A stretch of 64,000 bases of DNA, taken from Nephrocerus scutellatus. Lineage: Eukaryota; Arthropoda; Insecta; Diptera; Pipunculidae. Positions 35,090-46,470 of this stretch are shown here, in pieces. Made by a program: the position numbers and the translations under genes. Below the pieces are notes generated by a model. That model saw only the letters and a list, made by a program, of their open reading frames with translations. It ran no database searches and was not told the DNA's origin. The stretch covers positions 21,380,939 to 21,444,938 of the forward strand of contig OX352766.1 in assembly GCA_947095585.1 (NCBI GenBank), in the 5' to 3' direction. Within the stretch, counting starts at the first letter, position 1, and each line of letters starts with the position of its first letter.

Positions 35090-35765
35090 AGTCAACGAGG
35101 TCTTATCCTTAATTAAGGAAGGAGAAACCCCTTCAGTCCAGACGGATAAAATATCCACAGGGTCAACAAAAGCTGTGGACGCTCTGGGAGGGCAGTCCTT
35201 ATCAAGGATACTATGGCAGGCGAAAAGGTTGCGTGGCATGGAAGCAACAGCTGTCAGCATTAAAGTCAACGAGGTTGAGACCTTGCTGATGATATCTGTG
35301 TACAATCACTGTAACGCAACGAGGGAAGACATCCAACGGGATCTGCAAACTGTCGGAGGCATCTCCTCTAGGCACACATACTGTGCATACAGGAAAGTAA
35401 ACTGGAACCGGTTTAGATCTGAAGTTGAAGCTGATTTTACAATGCCAGAGGACTGCAGAAATCTGGAGAATAACGAAATTGATGATGCTATCAGAAATTT
35501 CGAGATTGCGGTAAACACAGCCATCGATCGAGAGAAAACAATACGCACCAGCAGGGATCGCTTCCAACACCTGCCTGGGCATATACAGGCAATATATGCT
35601 CACAAGCAACGACTGAGGAAGCGCCTGCAGAGGATTTTTAACAGGACTCTTAATACAGTCAACGACGAATACCAGTCTGTACTTTCGCAGCTGCGTTGTA
35701 CAGTGAACATGTTTCGTCAAGCACTGCCTGACCAAACGACTCCAGAACATCAAACCAGGTCCTGA
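35090..35765 (+). pseudogene. LINE endonuclease/linker fragment
   Basis: The frame is open across an N-terminal KVNEVLSLIKEGETPS stretch. A short endonuclease-like piece (ATAVSIKVNEVETLLMISVY) is followed at once by the region normally found after the endonuclease (AYRKVNWNRFRSEVEADF) and the helical linker to the reverse transcriptase. Most of the apurinic-type endonuclease, including its catalytic His/Asp segments, is missing. Confidence 0.7.
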
Positions 35766-35931
35766 TGCTTTTAAGAAGCTAAACTCTCTGGTCGGAAAGC
35801 GTATTTCCATTTCAGAGAGTATCACGTTTGGAGATCAAGTAGCATCCAGTCCTGTTGAAAAAGCCGAAGCCTTTGCCTGCCATTTTGAAAGGAGCTTAAC
35901 GGACCGACCACCAACGCATCTTCCAGATTTT

Positions 35932-37230
35932 TTGGAAGAGGTGGAAAGTCTTTTGGAAGACATCACTTCAGCAAGTAATCCTGTAGTGCGGTTTAGTGAA
36001 GAAAACCCCGCTAAAGCGCCCGTAGACGTTGAAATGTTTACCAAAACAGCTATTGTCAGTGATTTAATAATGAGTGGAAACTCAAAAAAATCACCGGGCA
36101 TTGACGGGATTTCTAACTTTTTGCTTAAAAAGTTACCGGGTATGGCAATTTTGATGTTAACCATCATTTTCAATAATTGCCTTAACAATGGTTACTTTCC
36201 AGACAACTGGAAGGTGGCCAAAATAGTACCAGTACTCAAGAAAACTGACCGCTCGAGCGTAACTGGTTACCGTCCAATAGCTTTACTGTGTTATATCAGT
36301 AAAGTATTCGAGTCTTTGATCCGTAAAAAGATCAATACGTTTTGTTCGGAAAGAGGCCTTATTCCTTCCTTTCAATGCGGTTTCCGAGAGAAGCACTCTA
36401 CAATGCACCCTCTGCTGAAACTTCACAGCAACGTCACTCGAGGACTTAACGTTAAAAGCAGTACAGTAGCGTGTTTGCTAGACATCGAAAAAGCCTTCTA
36501 TAGTGTATGGATCAACGGGATACTGTTCAGACTTATTAGATTTGGCTTCCCTAATTATGTCGTAAAAATAATTAAAAATTTTCTCTTTTACAGGGTATTT
36601 TTTGTACAGATTTTAGGCGACTCATCCACTAGGGAAGGGATTAAAGCCGGAGTTCCTCAAGGTTTCAGACTTGGCCCAGTCCTTTTCAACATCTACACGG
36701 CGGATCAACCCACCAATACAGCCGGAACAAGCAGCATGCTTTACGCGGATGACTCCATCACGTATGCCGTTTCTCTCTCTCCTGAGATAGCTGCCCGAAG
36801 AGTGGAGGAACACCTCCGAAATCTTTGGGAGTACTACCTGAAGTGGGGACTGAAGATCAACGCCAACAAATCGGAACTCATCTGCTTCGGAGTGCCAGCA
36901 ACCGAAACAAGGATAAGAAAAATCGCAAGCCGGTGCAGAGCCATAAAAATCACCCTTCCGGATAACATGACATTAAACACCAAGTCTGAGACTAAGTACC
37001 TGGGAATCAACTTTACTGAGAGGCTCAAGTTTAACTCTCGCATCGATAAAACATTGAAAAAAGCGAACTGCGCTCTTCATTTGGTGCACCCGCTACTAAG
37101 AAGACGAAACGGACTGTCCAACAACACCAGGCTGCTCATCTACAAGCAACTCATCAGGCAAGTTATGCTGTGGCTATCCCATATGGTTCACAGTCTCACC
37201 AACAACGATGAAGAAGATCTCCCTATTTGA
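35932..37230 (+). pseudogene. LINE reverse transcriptase (Jockey-like), mutated
   Basis: 432 codons with reverse transcriptase motifs in order: SPGIDGISNFLLKKL, YRPIALLCYISKVFE, LLDIEKAFYSVW, GVPQGFRLGPVLFNIYTAD, YADD (36742-36753), KWGLKINANKSELICF and KYLGINFTERLKF. Two usually conserved positions differ: Tyr instead of Asp in AFDSVW, and Phe-Arg instead of Ser-x in GVPQGS. With the lost endonuclease and the following frame breaks, the copy is dead. A C-terminal piece continues at 37343-37579. Confidence 0.9.
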
Positions 37231-37839
37231 AAGGAAGGTACTTAGGATCTGTACAGGACTCTGGAGTGTGCCAAACAGCTATAAGTTTGTGTCGACTGTA
37301 AGACTTTAGGCCGCGGCAGGTCTGCTGCCAAAAACCGACCACTTGTTCCAAATGGCAAAGAAATTCGTTGATGGGTTAGAAACACATCCAAGTCCAGAGA
37401 TGCAAGGACTGAGAATTGAGGAAATCAAGCCAAGCCACCGCTATATAAACATCCAGATGCTAGATACAACGACATCCTTAATAATCAAGACGCCTCCTTC
37501 TACGAGAAGGCCAACAATCAACATTACAGAGGCTGAAGATCGCCCTGTTTATACTTTTTCCATTTTTATTTTATTTTAAAATTTATCGTTTAAAATTAAA
37601 TTACTTTAAATATAAACATGTAGTAGATTAAGTAGCAAATAATATTGTTTAATAACAAGCAATACAAAAAAAAAGACAATGTAAATACGTCGGGCCCCTA
37701 TTGTTGAGCCGACACTTATTAATAATAGTTATAAGTTTAGTTTTAAGTCAAAATTGTATATTACTTAAATGTTAAATAAAATATGTTAATCTAAAAAATA
37801 GAAGGAATAAATCTTTTTTCATTTGATATAATGGAGCAT

Positions 37840-38160
37840 CTGCAATCTATTAACCTACCATTACAGGGAATAGTTAAATTTATTGCTGATTTTTTTCAAG
37901 CTGAAGAATAGACTCTCCAAAATTGATGATGAAAACCTAAATGAATATGACAGAATATTCAAAGAATTATTAACAGAGTCTCATTTGCGATTTGATGATT
38001 TAAATAATAATTGAACAAATTTCATAATTTGGATTATTTGGATTTCTTATAAATCCATTTGAGATTGACGTTATTATATGTTGCATGAAAGAGCCACTGG
38101 AGAAATAGAATTATTAGAACTTCAGGACGACCAGTCTGCAAAAGATGTCTGAAAACTTGT
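37840..38160 (+). pseudogene. hAT/ZBED-like transposase fragment, decayed
   Basis: Plus-strand frames give FFKLKNRLSKIDDENLNEYD (about 37888-37950), NPFEID (38052-38070) and EIELLELQDDQSAK (38100-38145), with stops and shifts between. The NPF.ID...ELLELQ.D pattern is characteristic of the C-terminal part of ZBED/hAT-derived transposases. Fragmentary, so the call rests on pattern memory. Confidence 0.45.
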
Positions 38161-38190
38161 ATTTAAATCAAAGTACTCTTAAAAAAATGT

Positions 38191-38495
38191 AAATATCTGT
38201 ATATGTGTATAACAATAAATATTTGCTTTAGAAAGAGGTTTTTAATTTTTTTTTTAATAACGTAACGTAACGTCTCGCAACGAGAGATTAATTTAATTCT
38301 GCTCCACATGTAGTAAAATTTGGCCATCCCTGGTCTATAACAAGCCTTTAGACGACAGCAGGATCGAACGAATGCGAAATTGCCCACATATCCCCTGAAA
38401 GTCATGAAAAATTGAGCTCAGACCATCCGCTGTTACAGGCGTTTCTGTAGAGGATACTTGAATTATGTTATGTTCAATAATTAATATCATCATAC
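38191..38495. other. AT-rich interval, no gene seen
   Basis: Includes a TAACGTAACGTAACG short repeat (38259-38273). Nothing else recognised. Confidence 0.4.
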
Positions 38496-38809
38496 TATAG
38501 TACTTTGTGGGCGCCGTGGCTCAGTGGTAGTGCACATGGCTGCTGCGCTGGAGGTTCAGGTTCGAATCCCAGCAACACCAAAAGTATTTTTCACGGTGTC
38601 CCACCTCTCGCGAATGGGTGACAAACGTTCCGAGAGTAATTAATACCTTGTCACGCAAAGCTTCTCAATTCGCCGTTCGGATCCGGCCTTAAATAGTAGG
38701 TCCCTTCCATGTGTGTTCAAAAATTAACATGTGCAGCCCAATGGTCGCGAGAAATTAGGCCTTGGACCGCAATGGTCTGTCGCGCCAAATATTATTATTA
38801 TAGTACTTT
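38496..38809 (+). mobile_element. tRNA-derived SINE, copy 3, with 11-bp target site duplication
   Basis: Full-length copy flanked by TATAGTACTTT at 38496-38506 and 38799-38809. The head runs GTGGGCGCCGTGGCTCAGTG, then a GGTTCGAATCCC B box. The body and ATTATTATTA tail match the other copies. This is the best-preserved copy and defines the family ends. The duplication indicates LINE-type target-primed insertion. Confidence 0.92.
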
Positions 38810-39729
38810 AACCTTTAAAGCACATCTCTAATACCTCAAATACAAGTTTGTTTTATGTTAAAAATATGGGGCGCTCTTAATTAAAAAAGGCATTGCACAC
38901 ATAGCAGATGCAGCAAACTAGTAAATTTTTTTTCATACCTATCTTGAATTTTCTTAACTTAGATTTTAGTATAGGGATAGTAAAATTTATTGTTATGCAC
39001 TCCTAGATGTTTGTTGTTTGTTGTAATTGCTGAAGGGAAGGAGTATGTATTAAAGGTCAGTTAAATATGGTGGCCAAATATTGCAAGCATGCTAAACTAA
39101 TATATCAAAATAAGATTATAATTTCTGCACGAAACAAAAAAAAACTTTCCAAAAAAGTCTTATCCATTTTCATGTGTACCACAAACTGTGTTTTGCTTTT
39201 CAACTCATGCAACTAATAATAATTACTTAATATTTATTTAACATTTTATGTTTGCAATTGTGGAATATTTCTATCTTTCTGTCGTTGTTATAGAAAAGAT
39301 CCATTACTGCCATTTTAATTAATCTTTATAGTAAACAACTGTTGTTTAATAATAAAAATTGAATAAAAAATATAATCATATGTTAGAAGAGTTTACAATT
39401 CTTTTTATTAACGAGTATAAAGTGAAAAAGTTTTTATTTGAGGTAATTTACTATGTTTCCTATGATGAAGCTCATTAGATCTCTTCATAGTAGATTGCAC
39501 CAAGATCTTATCACTGAAGCAAATACTTAAATAAATATTTAATTGTTAAGTGTGAGTGAAAAGTAATGACAGGGTATAATATTTCACTGAATTATCATTT
39601 TTAAAATTATCACTTTTCTGGTTAGTGATAATGATAACTGTTTTTCAAAAAAATACATAAAATTAAAAATAAACATCTGTAGTATTGTTGTCAATTAATC
39701 ATCGAAAAAAAGTATGTATAGAATTTTTT
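38810..39729. other. AT-rich interval, no gene seen
   Basis: About 0.9 kb without supported ORF, RNA or repeat. Confidence 0.4.
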
Positions 39730-40870
39730 AAAGGAATAGGTTCGGTAGAAGTGGGTTAAAAAATTGTTTGCAAGATTTGACCCAAACCAAAAAAAAACAA
39801 CTCATAAAAATTAAAAATGTTCATGAAAATTCTCTAATAGGAGATACATATGTGTTTAAATTTGAAGAAAATCAGGCTAATTTTAAAATAATTTACATGG
39901 GCACCATTCGGGTCTCAGGGCCCGATCACCCCAACTTAACAAAAAGTTTTGTCCATCAGTGATACAAATGTGTTTACAATTTTAAGAAAATCGGGCAAAA
40001 AGTTTTGTCGATCGGAGATACACATGTGTTTAAAATTTCAAGAAAATCGAGATAATTTTTAAAAAATTTACATGGGCACCCCTCAGGCCACAGGGCTTAA
40101 AATTTTAAGAAAATCGGGCTAATTTTTAAATTTTTTTTAATAAAATCGGGCTTTGGGAAGTGGGCTAAAAATTTATCGCAAGATTCCACGACAAACAGAC
40201 AGACAGACGTGCCACAGGCACGTGACGTTAATGAGAATTTATAAAAAGCCCTTAAAAATTAAATTTCTTCTTGTAAATTCTCTAATCGGAGATACATGTG
40301 TATAAAATTTGAAGAAAATCGGCTATATACATTTTTAAAAAAAATTGTATGGGAGCCCCCCGACCCTAGGGCCCACGATCACTACCAAATTTATACAAAA
40401 AGTGTTCTCCATCTGAGATTCACACGTGTATAAAATTTGAGAAAATCGGGAATTTTTATTAAATTTGTTTGGGTGCGGGGTCCCTGGCCCGATCACTACA
40501 ATTTTTTTTTAAAAAGTGTTTTCCATCGGAGATACACATCGAGTACTTGTTTTTATAAAATTTGTATGGGTGCCCCCCGACTCCGGGGCCCGATCACTTA
40601 CAAATTTTTACGAAAAGTGTTGTGCATTTAGGATACACATGCGTATAAAATTTGAAAAAAAAATCGGGTAAATCTTGTAAAATATTTGTATGAGAGCCCC
40701 CCGACCCCGAGGCCCCTCGGACTCCAAATTTGAATAGCAAGTTTTGTCGAAAATACACATGTGTGTTTCAAAAAAATCGGGCTTTGTGAAGTGGGTGAAA
40801 AATTGATCACAAGATCTGACCAGCGAGCCAGCCCCGGGCACGCGAAGTTAATATAGAGAATTTAAAAAAC
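39730..40870 (-). repeat. Dispersed ~120-bp-unit repeat family, longest unit run
   Basis: About eight internal units (GGAGATACACATGTGT, GAAAATCGGGC, CCCCCCGACCC and similar), with family-end motifs on the right of each sub-block: GACGTTAATGAGAATTTATAAA (40223-40245) and CGAAGTTAATATAGAGAATT (40842-40862). Two elements in tandem, or one with an internal terminus, are both possible. Confidence 0.7.
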
Positions 40871-41579
40871 AGAGGTATCGCCCACGCCAGTCGAGCAGCA
40901 AACCGATAAATTTGAACTCTGCGTTTATAGCTTTAAGTCTAAATTAATACGCTGATTTATAACACGCCTTCTACTCGACTTATTATCTGAATATACTTTA
41001 AATGTCGTCTCGAAACGAAGCATTTTAAATCAATTTTACTGTTTTGTTTTTAAAAATAAACACAGCTAAGTGATTCGTAAATCAGTATTCAAATAACATT
41101 AACATATTCCGCTGAAATTATCAACATATCCTATGATAAGTGATTAGCACAATAATTTGGTGCAACAGAAATAGGAAAAAATTGTCTAATTTGCTAAACC
41201 TCACTTTTCAATTGAATATTTATCACTGACTACTTTTCTATTTGCTGCAACGCCAATCTGATAAGTTCAGCACTATTCAGTTTTCCGCTCAGATAAGTTT
41301 TTTTTTCAAATTTATGGTTGGTACAACAGAAATTAATTAAAAATGATGATAGCTGCTCAGTGTTAAGTAATAAGTTGTTGGTACAATAGGGACCTGTTAT
41401 AACAATTGTCATATACACACGCAGCTTGGTTAAATTCCTGGATTTAAGGATTCTTGACAGAATAAAGTAGGATTTCTTGACTTTAAGCAAGAATTTGATT
41501 ATTTCTGGTTATATGCTGTTATCGGCAACTATTTGAATTCACTGAACAATGTCGGCTCTTCTGCAAACGTGGCCGCCGT
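40871..41579. other. AT-rich interval, no gene seen
   Basis: An 86-codon frame on the minus strand (41230-41490) has no domain or repeat support. Nothing called. Confidence 0.35.
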
Positions 41580-41720
41580 GAACTTCTTTTTAAATTCTCT
41601 ATATTAACTTCACTTGCCCGTGGCACGGATGTCGGTCGTCGGTCGTCTGTCGTGGAATCTTGCGATCAATTTTTAACCCACTTCCCAAAGCCCGATTTTA
41701 TTGAAATTTTGCACACCCTA
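41580..41720 (+). repeat. Dispersed ~120-bp-unit family, left terminus fragment
   Basis: AAATTCTCTATATTAACTTC, CTTGCCCGTGG and CCCACTTCCCAAAGCCCGATT as in other copies. It is cut after TTTTGCACAC, where the 119-bp array begins. Confidence 0.7.
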
Positions 41721-41739
41721 AAGCTCCTTCAAATAACTT

Positions 41740-42213
41740 AGACACATGCATTTTTTGAGTTTCATACGGATCGCTTGAGAAATGGCTTGGTTCCCAAAAT
41801 TCCAGACCATATTGGCCAGATCCCAAAATTTCCATATGAACAAATCTTATAGTCGTATATTAGTCCTACATTCCGAATTTCATACGAATCGCTTGAGAAA
41901 TGGCTTGGTTCCCAAAATTCCAGACCATATTGGCCAGATCCCAAAATTTCCATAGAAACAAATCTTATAGTCGTATATTAGTCCTACATTCCGAGTTTCA
42001 TACGAATCGCTTGAGAAATGGCTTGGTTCCCAAAATTCCAGACCATATTGGCCAGATCCCAAAATTTCCATAGGAACAAATCTTATAGTCGTATATTAGT
42101 CCTACATTCCGAGTTTCATACGAATCGCTTGAGAAATGGCTTGGTTCCTAAAATTCCAGACCCTATTGGCCAGATCCCAGAATTTCCGTAGGAACTTATC
42201 TTATAGTCGCATA
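41740..42213. repeat. 118-119-bp tandem array (four units)
   Basis: Units begin GAGTTTCATACGAATCGCTT at about 41757, 41876, 41994 and 42112 and contain AAATGGCTTGGTTCCCAAAA and ATATTGGCCAGATCCCA. A diverged three-unit version lies at 44820-45125. Confidence 0.9.
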
Positions 42214-43530
42214 TGTAATGGTATTGTTTTTTTTTCTTCTTCTTCTTATTCGGTGCTGCTGTTTCGGGGCCATGGTGTACACGCCTAGCATACGCGCTAA
42301 CTAGCTCGCCGGATTGGGGTGGGATCTTGGTCCATCAGCCGCGCCTACCATCTACAAAAAAATTTATAATTGCGTGTACTAAGGTACCATAAAAAAACCG
42401 ACCATGAGGCAGCGAATCCAAACTCAATAAAAACTCTTTATTTTTTTCTCATCACATTATAAACAATTTTATTTTCTTTAGTACCATATTAACTATACGG
42501 AATTGACAACGTTAATTGAATATAACTAAGGTCCTCTTAAGTGTATTATAATTATAAAGTTCAATATGTAATCTAAGCCAATTGATCTTAAGCGTTATAT
42601 AATTATACACCGTATTGGTGGGAACATAGGTATGTAATCTTAAGGGAGATATAATTATATAGTATATATCATATACATATACTATAAAGACATGTAGGTG
42701 ATCACAGTTAATGCTAAGTGATGTATAGTTATATAAGTAGTTGTATATAAGATAATTAAGTGATCATAAAAGATTATGATTATGAAATAGATATGGGCAT
42801 AGTTGAACTGGCGTGAGATTATATTACATAAACTAAGTATATAACCAAGAACATACATGGGTGAACATAGTGAATCCCATATATATTGTAATGATAAAAG
42901 GTTGATTAAGAAATGATAACTAGGATTTTTTTTTCTTTTAAAAGTAGTATAATGATAAAATAGTTATATATTTTAAGAGTGATATAATGATAAAATGGCC
43001 GTGTAAGTATAAATCAGTAGTGTAGTGACAAAAAAGGTATTTATGGTATTATAACTAGGTAATTCTAGTGTGATACAATGATAAAATGGCGACCATTCGG
43101 AGTACGTTCTTTACGGATGACCAGGTGCCAACTCTGGCGAATGAGGAAGATTCCACTGACGTTGGAATACGAGGAGCAATTAAATTCCTACACAGATTCT
43201 CAGTCACGAGACGATCGTTTGTCGCCCCTTTTTTTTGGTACTTGAGGCGTAGTTAAAATGAAATTTTCACAACTCACCCAGAGAGGCAACTGGAGGTCGG
43301 TGTGCCGGTGCTCCCCAAGTCCTTTACACCTTGTAACGTGTATGTTTGATTCCTTTCAAAACTTTTCTTGACTGGAAAGGTGAGGCGCTTCCCAAAATCA
43401 ATCCCTTTGGGATCTCGCCATCCATGGCGTTATCGGCTGCAAAATAGACGGCTGAGTGCACCGACAATCCTGGTATCGATAGCTATCCCCTCTTTTCCCT
43501 AGGAAATAATTATTATGATTTTTCCTTACA
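42214..43530. mobile_element. Solo-LTR-like segment related to the RING-gag gypsy LTRs
   Basis: Bounded by TGTAATGG on the left and CCTTACA on the right. Collinear motifs shared with the 8361 LTR include GGGATCTTGGTCC, a CCGC..CCAT..ACAAA stretch, AATT..GCGTG and GGTACCATAAAAAAA/GAATACCAAAAAAAA, at comparable distance from the left end. No internal coding region. The flanks show no target duplication. Likely a solo LTR of a related family; the right end is less certain. Confidence 0.5.
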
Positions 43531-43583
43531 ACTAATTGACACAGTCTTACCTCTCTGTTTGTTTGTTCTTTTTTTTCCTTTTT

Positions 43584-44440
43584 TTAAATTCTCTATATTA
43601 ACTTCACTTGCCCGTGGGTCGTCGGTCGTCTGTCGTGGATTCTTGCGATGAATTTTTAACCCACTTCCCATGGCCCGATTTTATTGAAATTTTGCACACA
43701 TGTGTATTTCCGGAGACAACATTTCTATTAAATTTTGAGGCCCCTCGGGCTGCGGAGTCGGGGGGCTCCCAAACAAAAATTTTAAAAAATTTACCCGATT
43801 TTCTTCAAATTTTACACACCTGTGTATACCCAATAAACAATACTTTTTCGAATTGGTAGTGATCGGGTCCCGGGTTCGGCCGCAAGGCCCTTATACATTT
43901 TTTAAATATCTATACTGGCATCAGATATTCGTCGCCCTTTATGGACTGTGTGCGGTGTGTGCGCGCAGTCGGCTGCGCTGCATGGTTTTGGTGGTGGGGA
44001 GAGAGAGAGAAATCTTAGCTCACACACAAATGAACCCAGCAAATGAAACGAGACATACATGTTTTATGCTTAATTCAACTGACTTACTTATTTACTGAAT
44101 TGTATTTTTATTGATGTTGTGTTTTGTTGTCGATATCAACTTACAGATAGAACACCAATTTTGCACAATATTCTGTCATTTGGCGTTTTCATAAATTAGT
44201 TCAGAGCAGTCAAAGAGTTCTCAAGAGAAATGCTCGTGTTTCTTATTTGATCAGAGTATGAGCGTGCTCTAAGTGCTCAGAATAAAATGATCTGAGCTTT
44301 TTCAATTTTAACATCTGATGTCAAATGTCTTTTTCGATGATTTTCTCCTACAATAAAAAAAAATGGCCCAGGATCGAGGGGCTCCCATATCAATTTCTGC
44401 GATTAGAGATTTTAGATGAAAAATTTTAATTTTGTTGTTG
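43584..44440 (+). repeat. Dispersed ~120-bp-unit family, near-complete copy
   Basis: Left terminus (TTAAATTCTCTATATTAAC), about two internal units, the GCGCAGTCGGCTGCGCTGC/GAGAGAGAGA segment, the GAGTATGAGCGTGCTCTAAG palindrome-like patch, and the right end AAATTTTAATTTT. Collinear with 6390-7250. It best represents the family's full order. Confidence 0.75.
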
Positions 44441-44819
44441 TTTTTACTTGTTTTTGAATTTGTTCCTCCTTCGTTCTTTCCTTATCCTCTTCTTTTCTTC
44501 TTTCTCGTGTCTCTTCTTAATTTCGTTCCTCTTGGTTTTGTCTTTTCATAAATATTTTCTATTTCTTTGACCATTTTCTTTTTTTTTCCAATTTGCTTCT
44601 CCTCCTTGTAGGGTTCCTCTTACGTGTTGCTGCCTGACCTGTTCAAACCGGAAAGAGCGTTTCTTTCGCTTGCCTAATTCGACAGACTTCCATGTGACGG
44701 TTGTTCACCCAATTACTTGGGTCCACACATGGGAGGGTTGTTCAGTCAGGTTTTTGTGTCTACACATGCCACATTCCACATGGGAGGGTTGTTCACTCAG
44801 GTTTTTGTGTCCACACCAT
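44441..44819. other. T-rich spacer with a 55-bp direct repeat
   Basis: The phrase CATGGGAGGGTTGTTCA(C/G)TCAGGTTTTTGTGTC occurs at 44727 and 44780. No gene is supported. Confidence 0.45.
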
Positions 44820-45125
44820 GCACCATTACACATATTAGTCCATCATTCCAAGTTTCATACCAATCGCTTGAGAAATGGCTTGGTTCCCAAAATTCCAGAC
44901 CCTATTGGCCAGATCCCAGAATTTCCATAGGAACGAATCTTATAGTCACATATTAGTCCTACATTCCGAATTTCATGTCAATCGCTTGAAAAGTTTCTAT
45001 GTTCCAGAAATTCCAGACAATAATGATCATATTCCAGAATTTCCATAGGAAGAAATCTTATAGTCGCATCTTAGTCCTACATTCCGTATTTCATGCGAAT
45101 CGCTTGGGAAATGGCTTAGTTCCCA
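44820..45125. repeat. Diverged second block of the 119-bp tandem repeat (about three units)
   Basis: Units at about 44851, 44967 and 45086 with AATCGCTTGAGAAATGGCTT and CCAGATCCCAGAATTTCC. More diverged than the array at 41.7 kb. Confidence 0.8.
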
Positions 45126-45139
45126 AAGTACTGACATTT

Positions 45140-45235
45140 AAAAGTGTCTCACTTAACAGTGTGGCGCTTAACAGTGTCTCACTTAACAGTGTGACGCTTA
45201 ACAGTGTCTCACTTAACAGTGAGACGTTGTCACGT
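45140..45235. repeat. Short 15-16-bp ladder repeat
   Basis: Alternating CTTAACAGTGTCTCA and CTTAACAGTGTGGCG-type units, about six in a row, ending CAGTGAGACGTTGTCACG. Confidence 0.85.
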
Positions 45236-45324
45236 CAAAAAAAAAAACAGCGCATTGTCAGTAGATGTTTGTAAGCGTTATCATGCTCAAACCCTCGCGG
45301 CAGTGTAGACGACATAGCCTACCA

Positions 45325-45495
45325 TTTTTAAACTTTTTATATTAACTTCGCGTTCCCGTGGCTGGCTGGCTGGCCAGATTTTCTGATCAATTTTTAACCC
45401 ACTTCCCATAGCCCGATTTTATTGAAATTTTGCATACATGTATATTTCCGGTGACAATACATTCTATTAAAATGTGGGGCCCCTCGGGCCTTATA
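45325..45495 (+). repeat. Dispersed ~120-bp-unit family, left terminus fragment
   Basis: Left end with GGCTGGCTGGC and CCCACTTCCCATAGCCCGATT, truncated after GGGGCCCCTCGGGCC, where a Helitron-like end follows. The family right end (CCTATTAGAGAATTTACATG, AATTTTTATGGGTGG) reappears at 46085-46140, so the sequence between looks inserted. Confidence 0.65.
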
Positions 45496-46060
45496 CTAGC
45501 TGATTACCCGGCGTTGCCCAGGTATTTATTCATCCCAATCTTCTATTAGGCAGGGGTAGAAAAAAGAATGACCTAAAATTGCAGTTTTTATTAAAAAAAA
45601 TGTATTTTAAAAAATATATTTTAAATTAAAGCTATAGTATTCAAATTATAAAATAAAATTAAAAAAACATACATAAAATTAATTTAAAACAAAACTTGGT
45701 TGTATACAATGTTTTTATTTAAACTTGGTTGTAAATAAATTCTTAGGTCAACCTAACCCAGAGCAAGCAAAATAAAGTTTTCCGTGGGGAAAACATGGCG
45801 ATGTGGTGGCAATCCAGACGAATTAAGTGAGTTTAGGAATTAAGTGAGTGAGTTAGATAATAAACTTCCACATCAGTATCTACAACGGTATCGATACACT
45901 TATATTCAGTGGCTATGCCTATTAACATGGCAAGTATTTGATTGTTTACTTCGTGGGTGTCTCCATTTTTAGTAGCAAGATTGGCCCCTTCTCGCGACCG
46001 GTACACTTTTTGAAAAAGTTTTGAATTAAGGGGGCTCTAATATTAATTTTTTCCAAATTA
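45496..46060 (-). mobile_element. Helitron-like non-autonomous element, probably nested
   Basis: On the minus strand its 3' end reads GGGCAACGCCGGGTAATCAG then CTAG, a GC-rich hairpin plus CTAG as in Helitrons. Flanked on both sides by pieces of the ~120-bp-unit family, which suggests insertion into it. The 5' TC end was not located. Confidence 0.45.
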
Positions 46061-46149
46061 ACCCTATTCAAACTTTGCACACATATGTACCCCCTATTAG
46101 AGAATTTACATGAACAATTTTAATTTTTATGGGTGGTTTTTGTTATTTT

Positions 46150-46390
46150 CATTATTGTTACGTTCGTAAGAAAAAATTAATAAAACGTTATATTTATTAC
46201 ACATTTTCTGGAGAAAATGGACCTCAAAATCAAAAATTAGCATAGGCAAGAAAACTGGAACAGGCATAGCAGTTGGATATCTGAATACTCAAATAAGATA
46301 TCAACTGTGTCAGGGTACACAACAAAGTAAGCTTTTTCTTAAATTCGCGATAACTCATGTCAACATTGGAGGTAGACCCTTACTGTAACA
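46150..46390. repeat. Dispersed repeat shared with 25510-25760
   Basis: Same ordered motifs as the 25.5-kb copy; moderately diverged. Lies just left of the mariner remnant. Confidence 0.75.
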
Positions 46391-46470
46391 TGGTTGACAT
46401 GGTGCGTGGCTATGTATACTTAGTATGATATTGACTCAAAGACTCAAAGATTTGATAGAAAGAGGTGAAA

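Larger units (their letters stand above)
35050..37800 (+). mobile_element. Jockey-type non-LTR retrotransposon (LINE), internally deleted
   Basis: Contains a 5' stub of a basic ORF beginning near 35062, endonuclease remnants, a reverse transcriptase and a 3' tail ending in AATAAA-rich sequence (37770-37810). No LTRs. ORF fragments occur at 35062-35110, 35090-35765, 35932-37230 and 37343-37579. The 14-base direct repeat AAAGTCAACGAGGT at 35088 and 35262 may reflect recombination that removed ORF1/endonuclease sequence. The exact 5' end is not visible. Confidence 0.85.

Noticed and set aside
35211..35825. 204-codon minus-strand ORF
   Set aside because: Antisense of the LINE linker frame, which has recognisable sense-strand motifs.
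38509..38581. Possible functional tRNA gene
   Set aside because: The A and B boxes are present but the sequence continues into the SINE body and is repeated with it. No clean tRNA 3' end or anticodon arm could be assigned.
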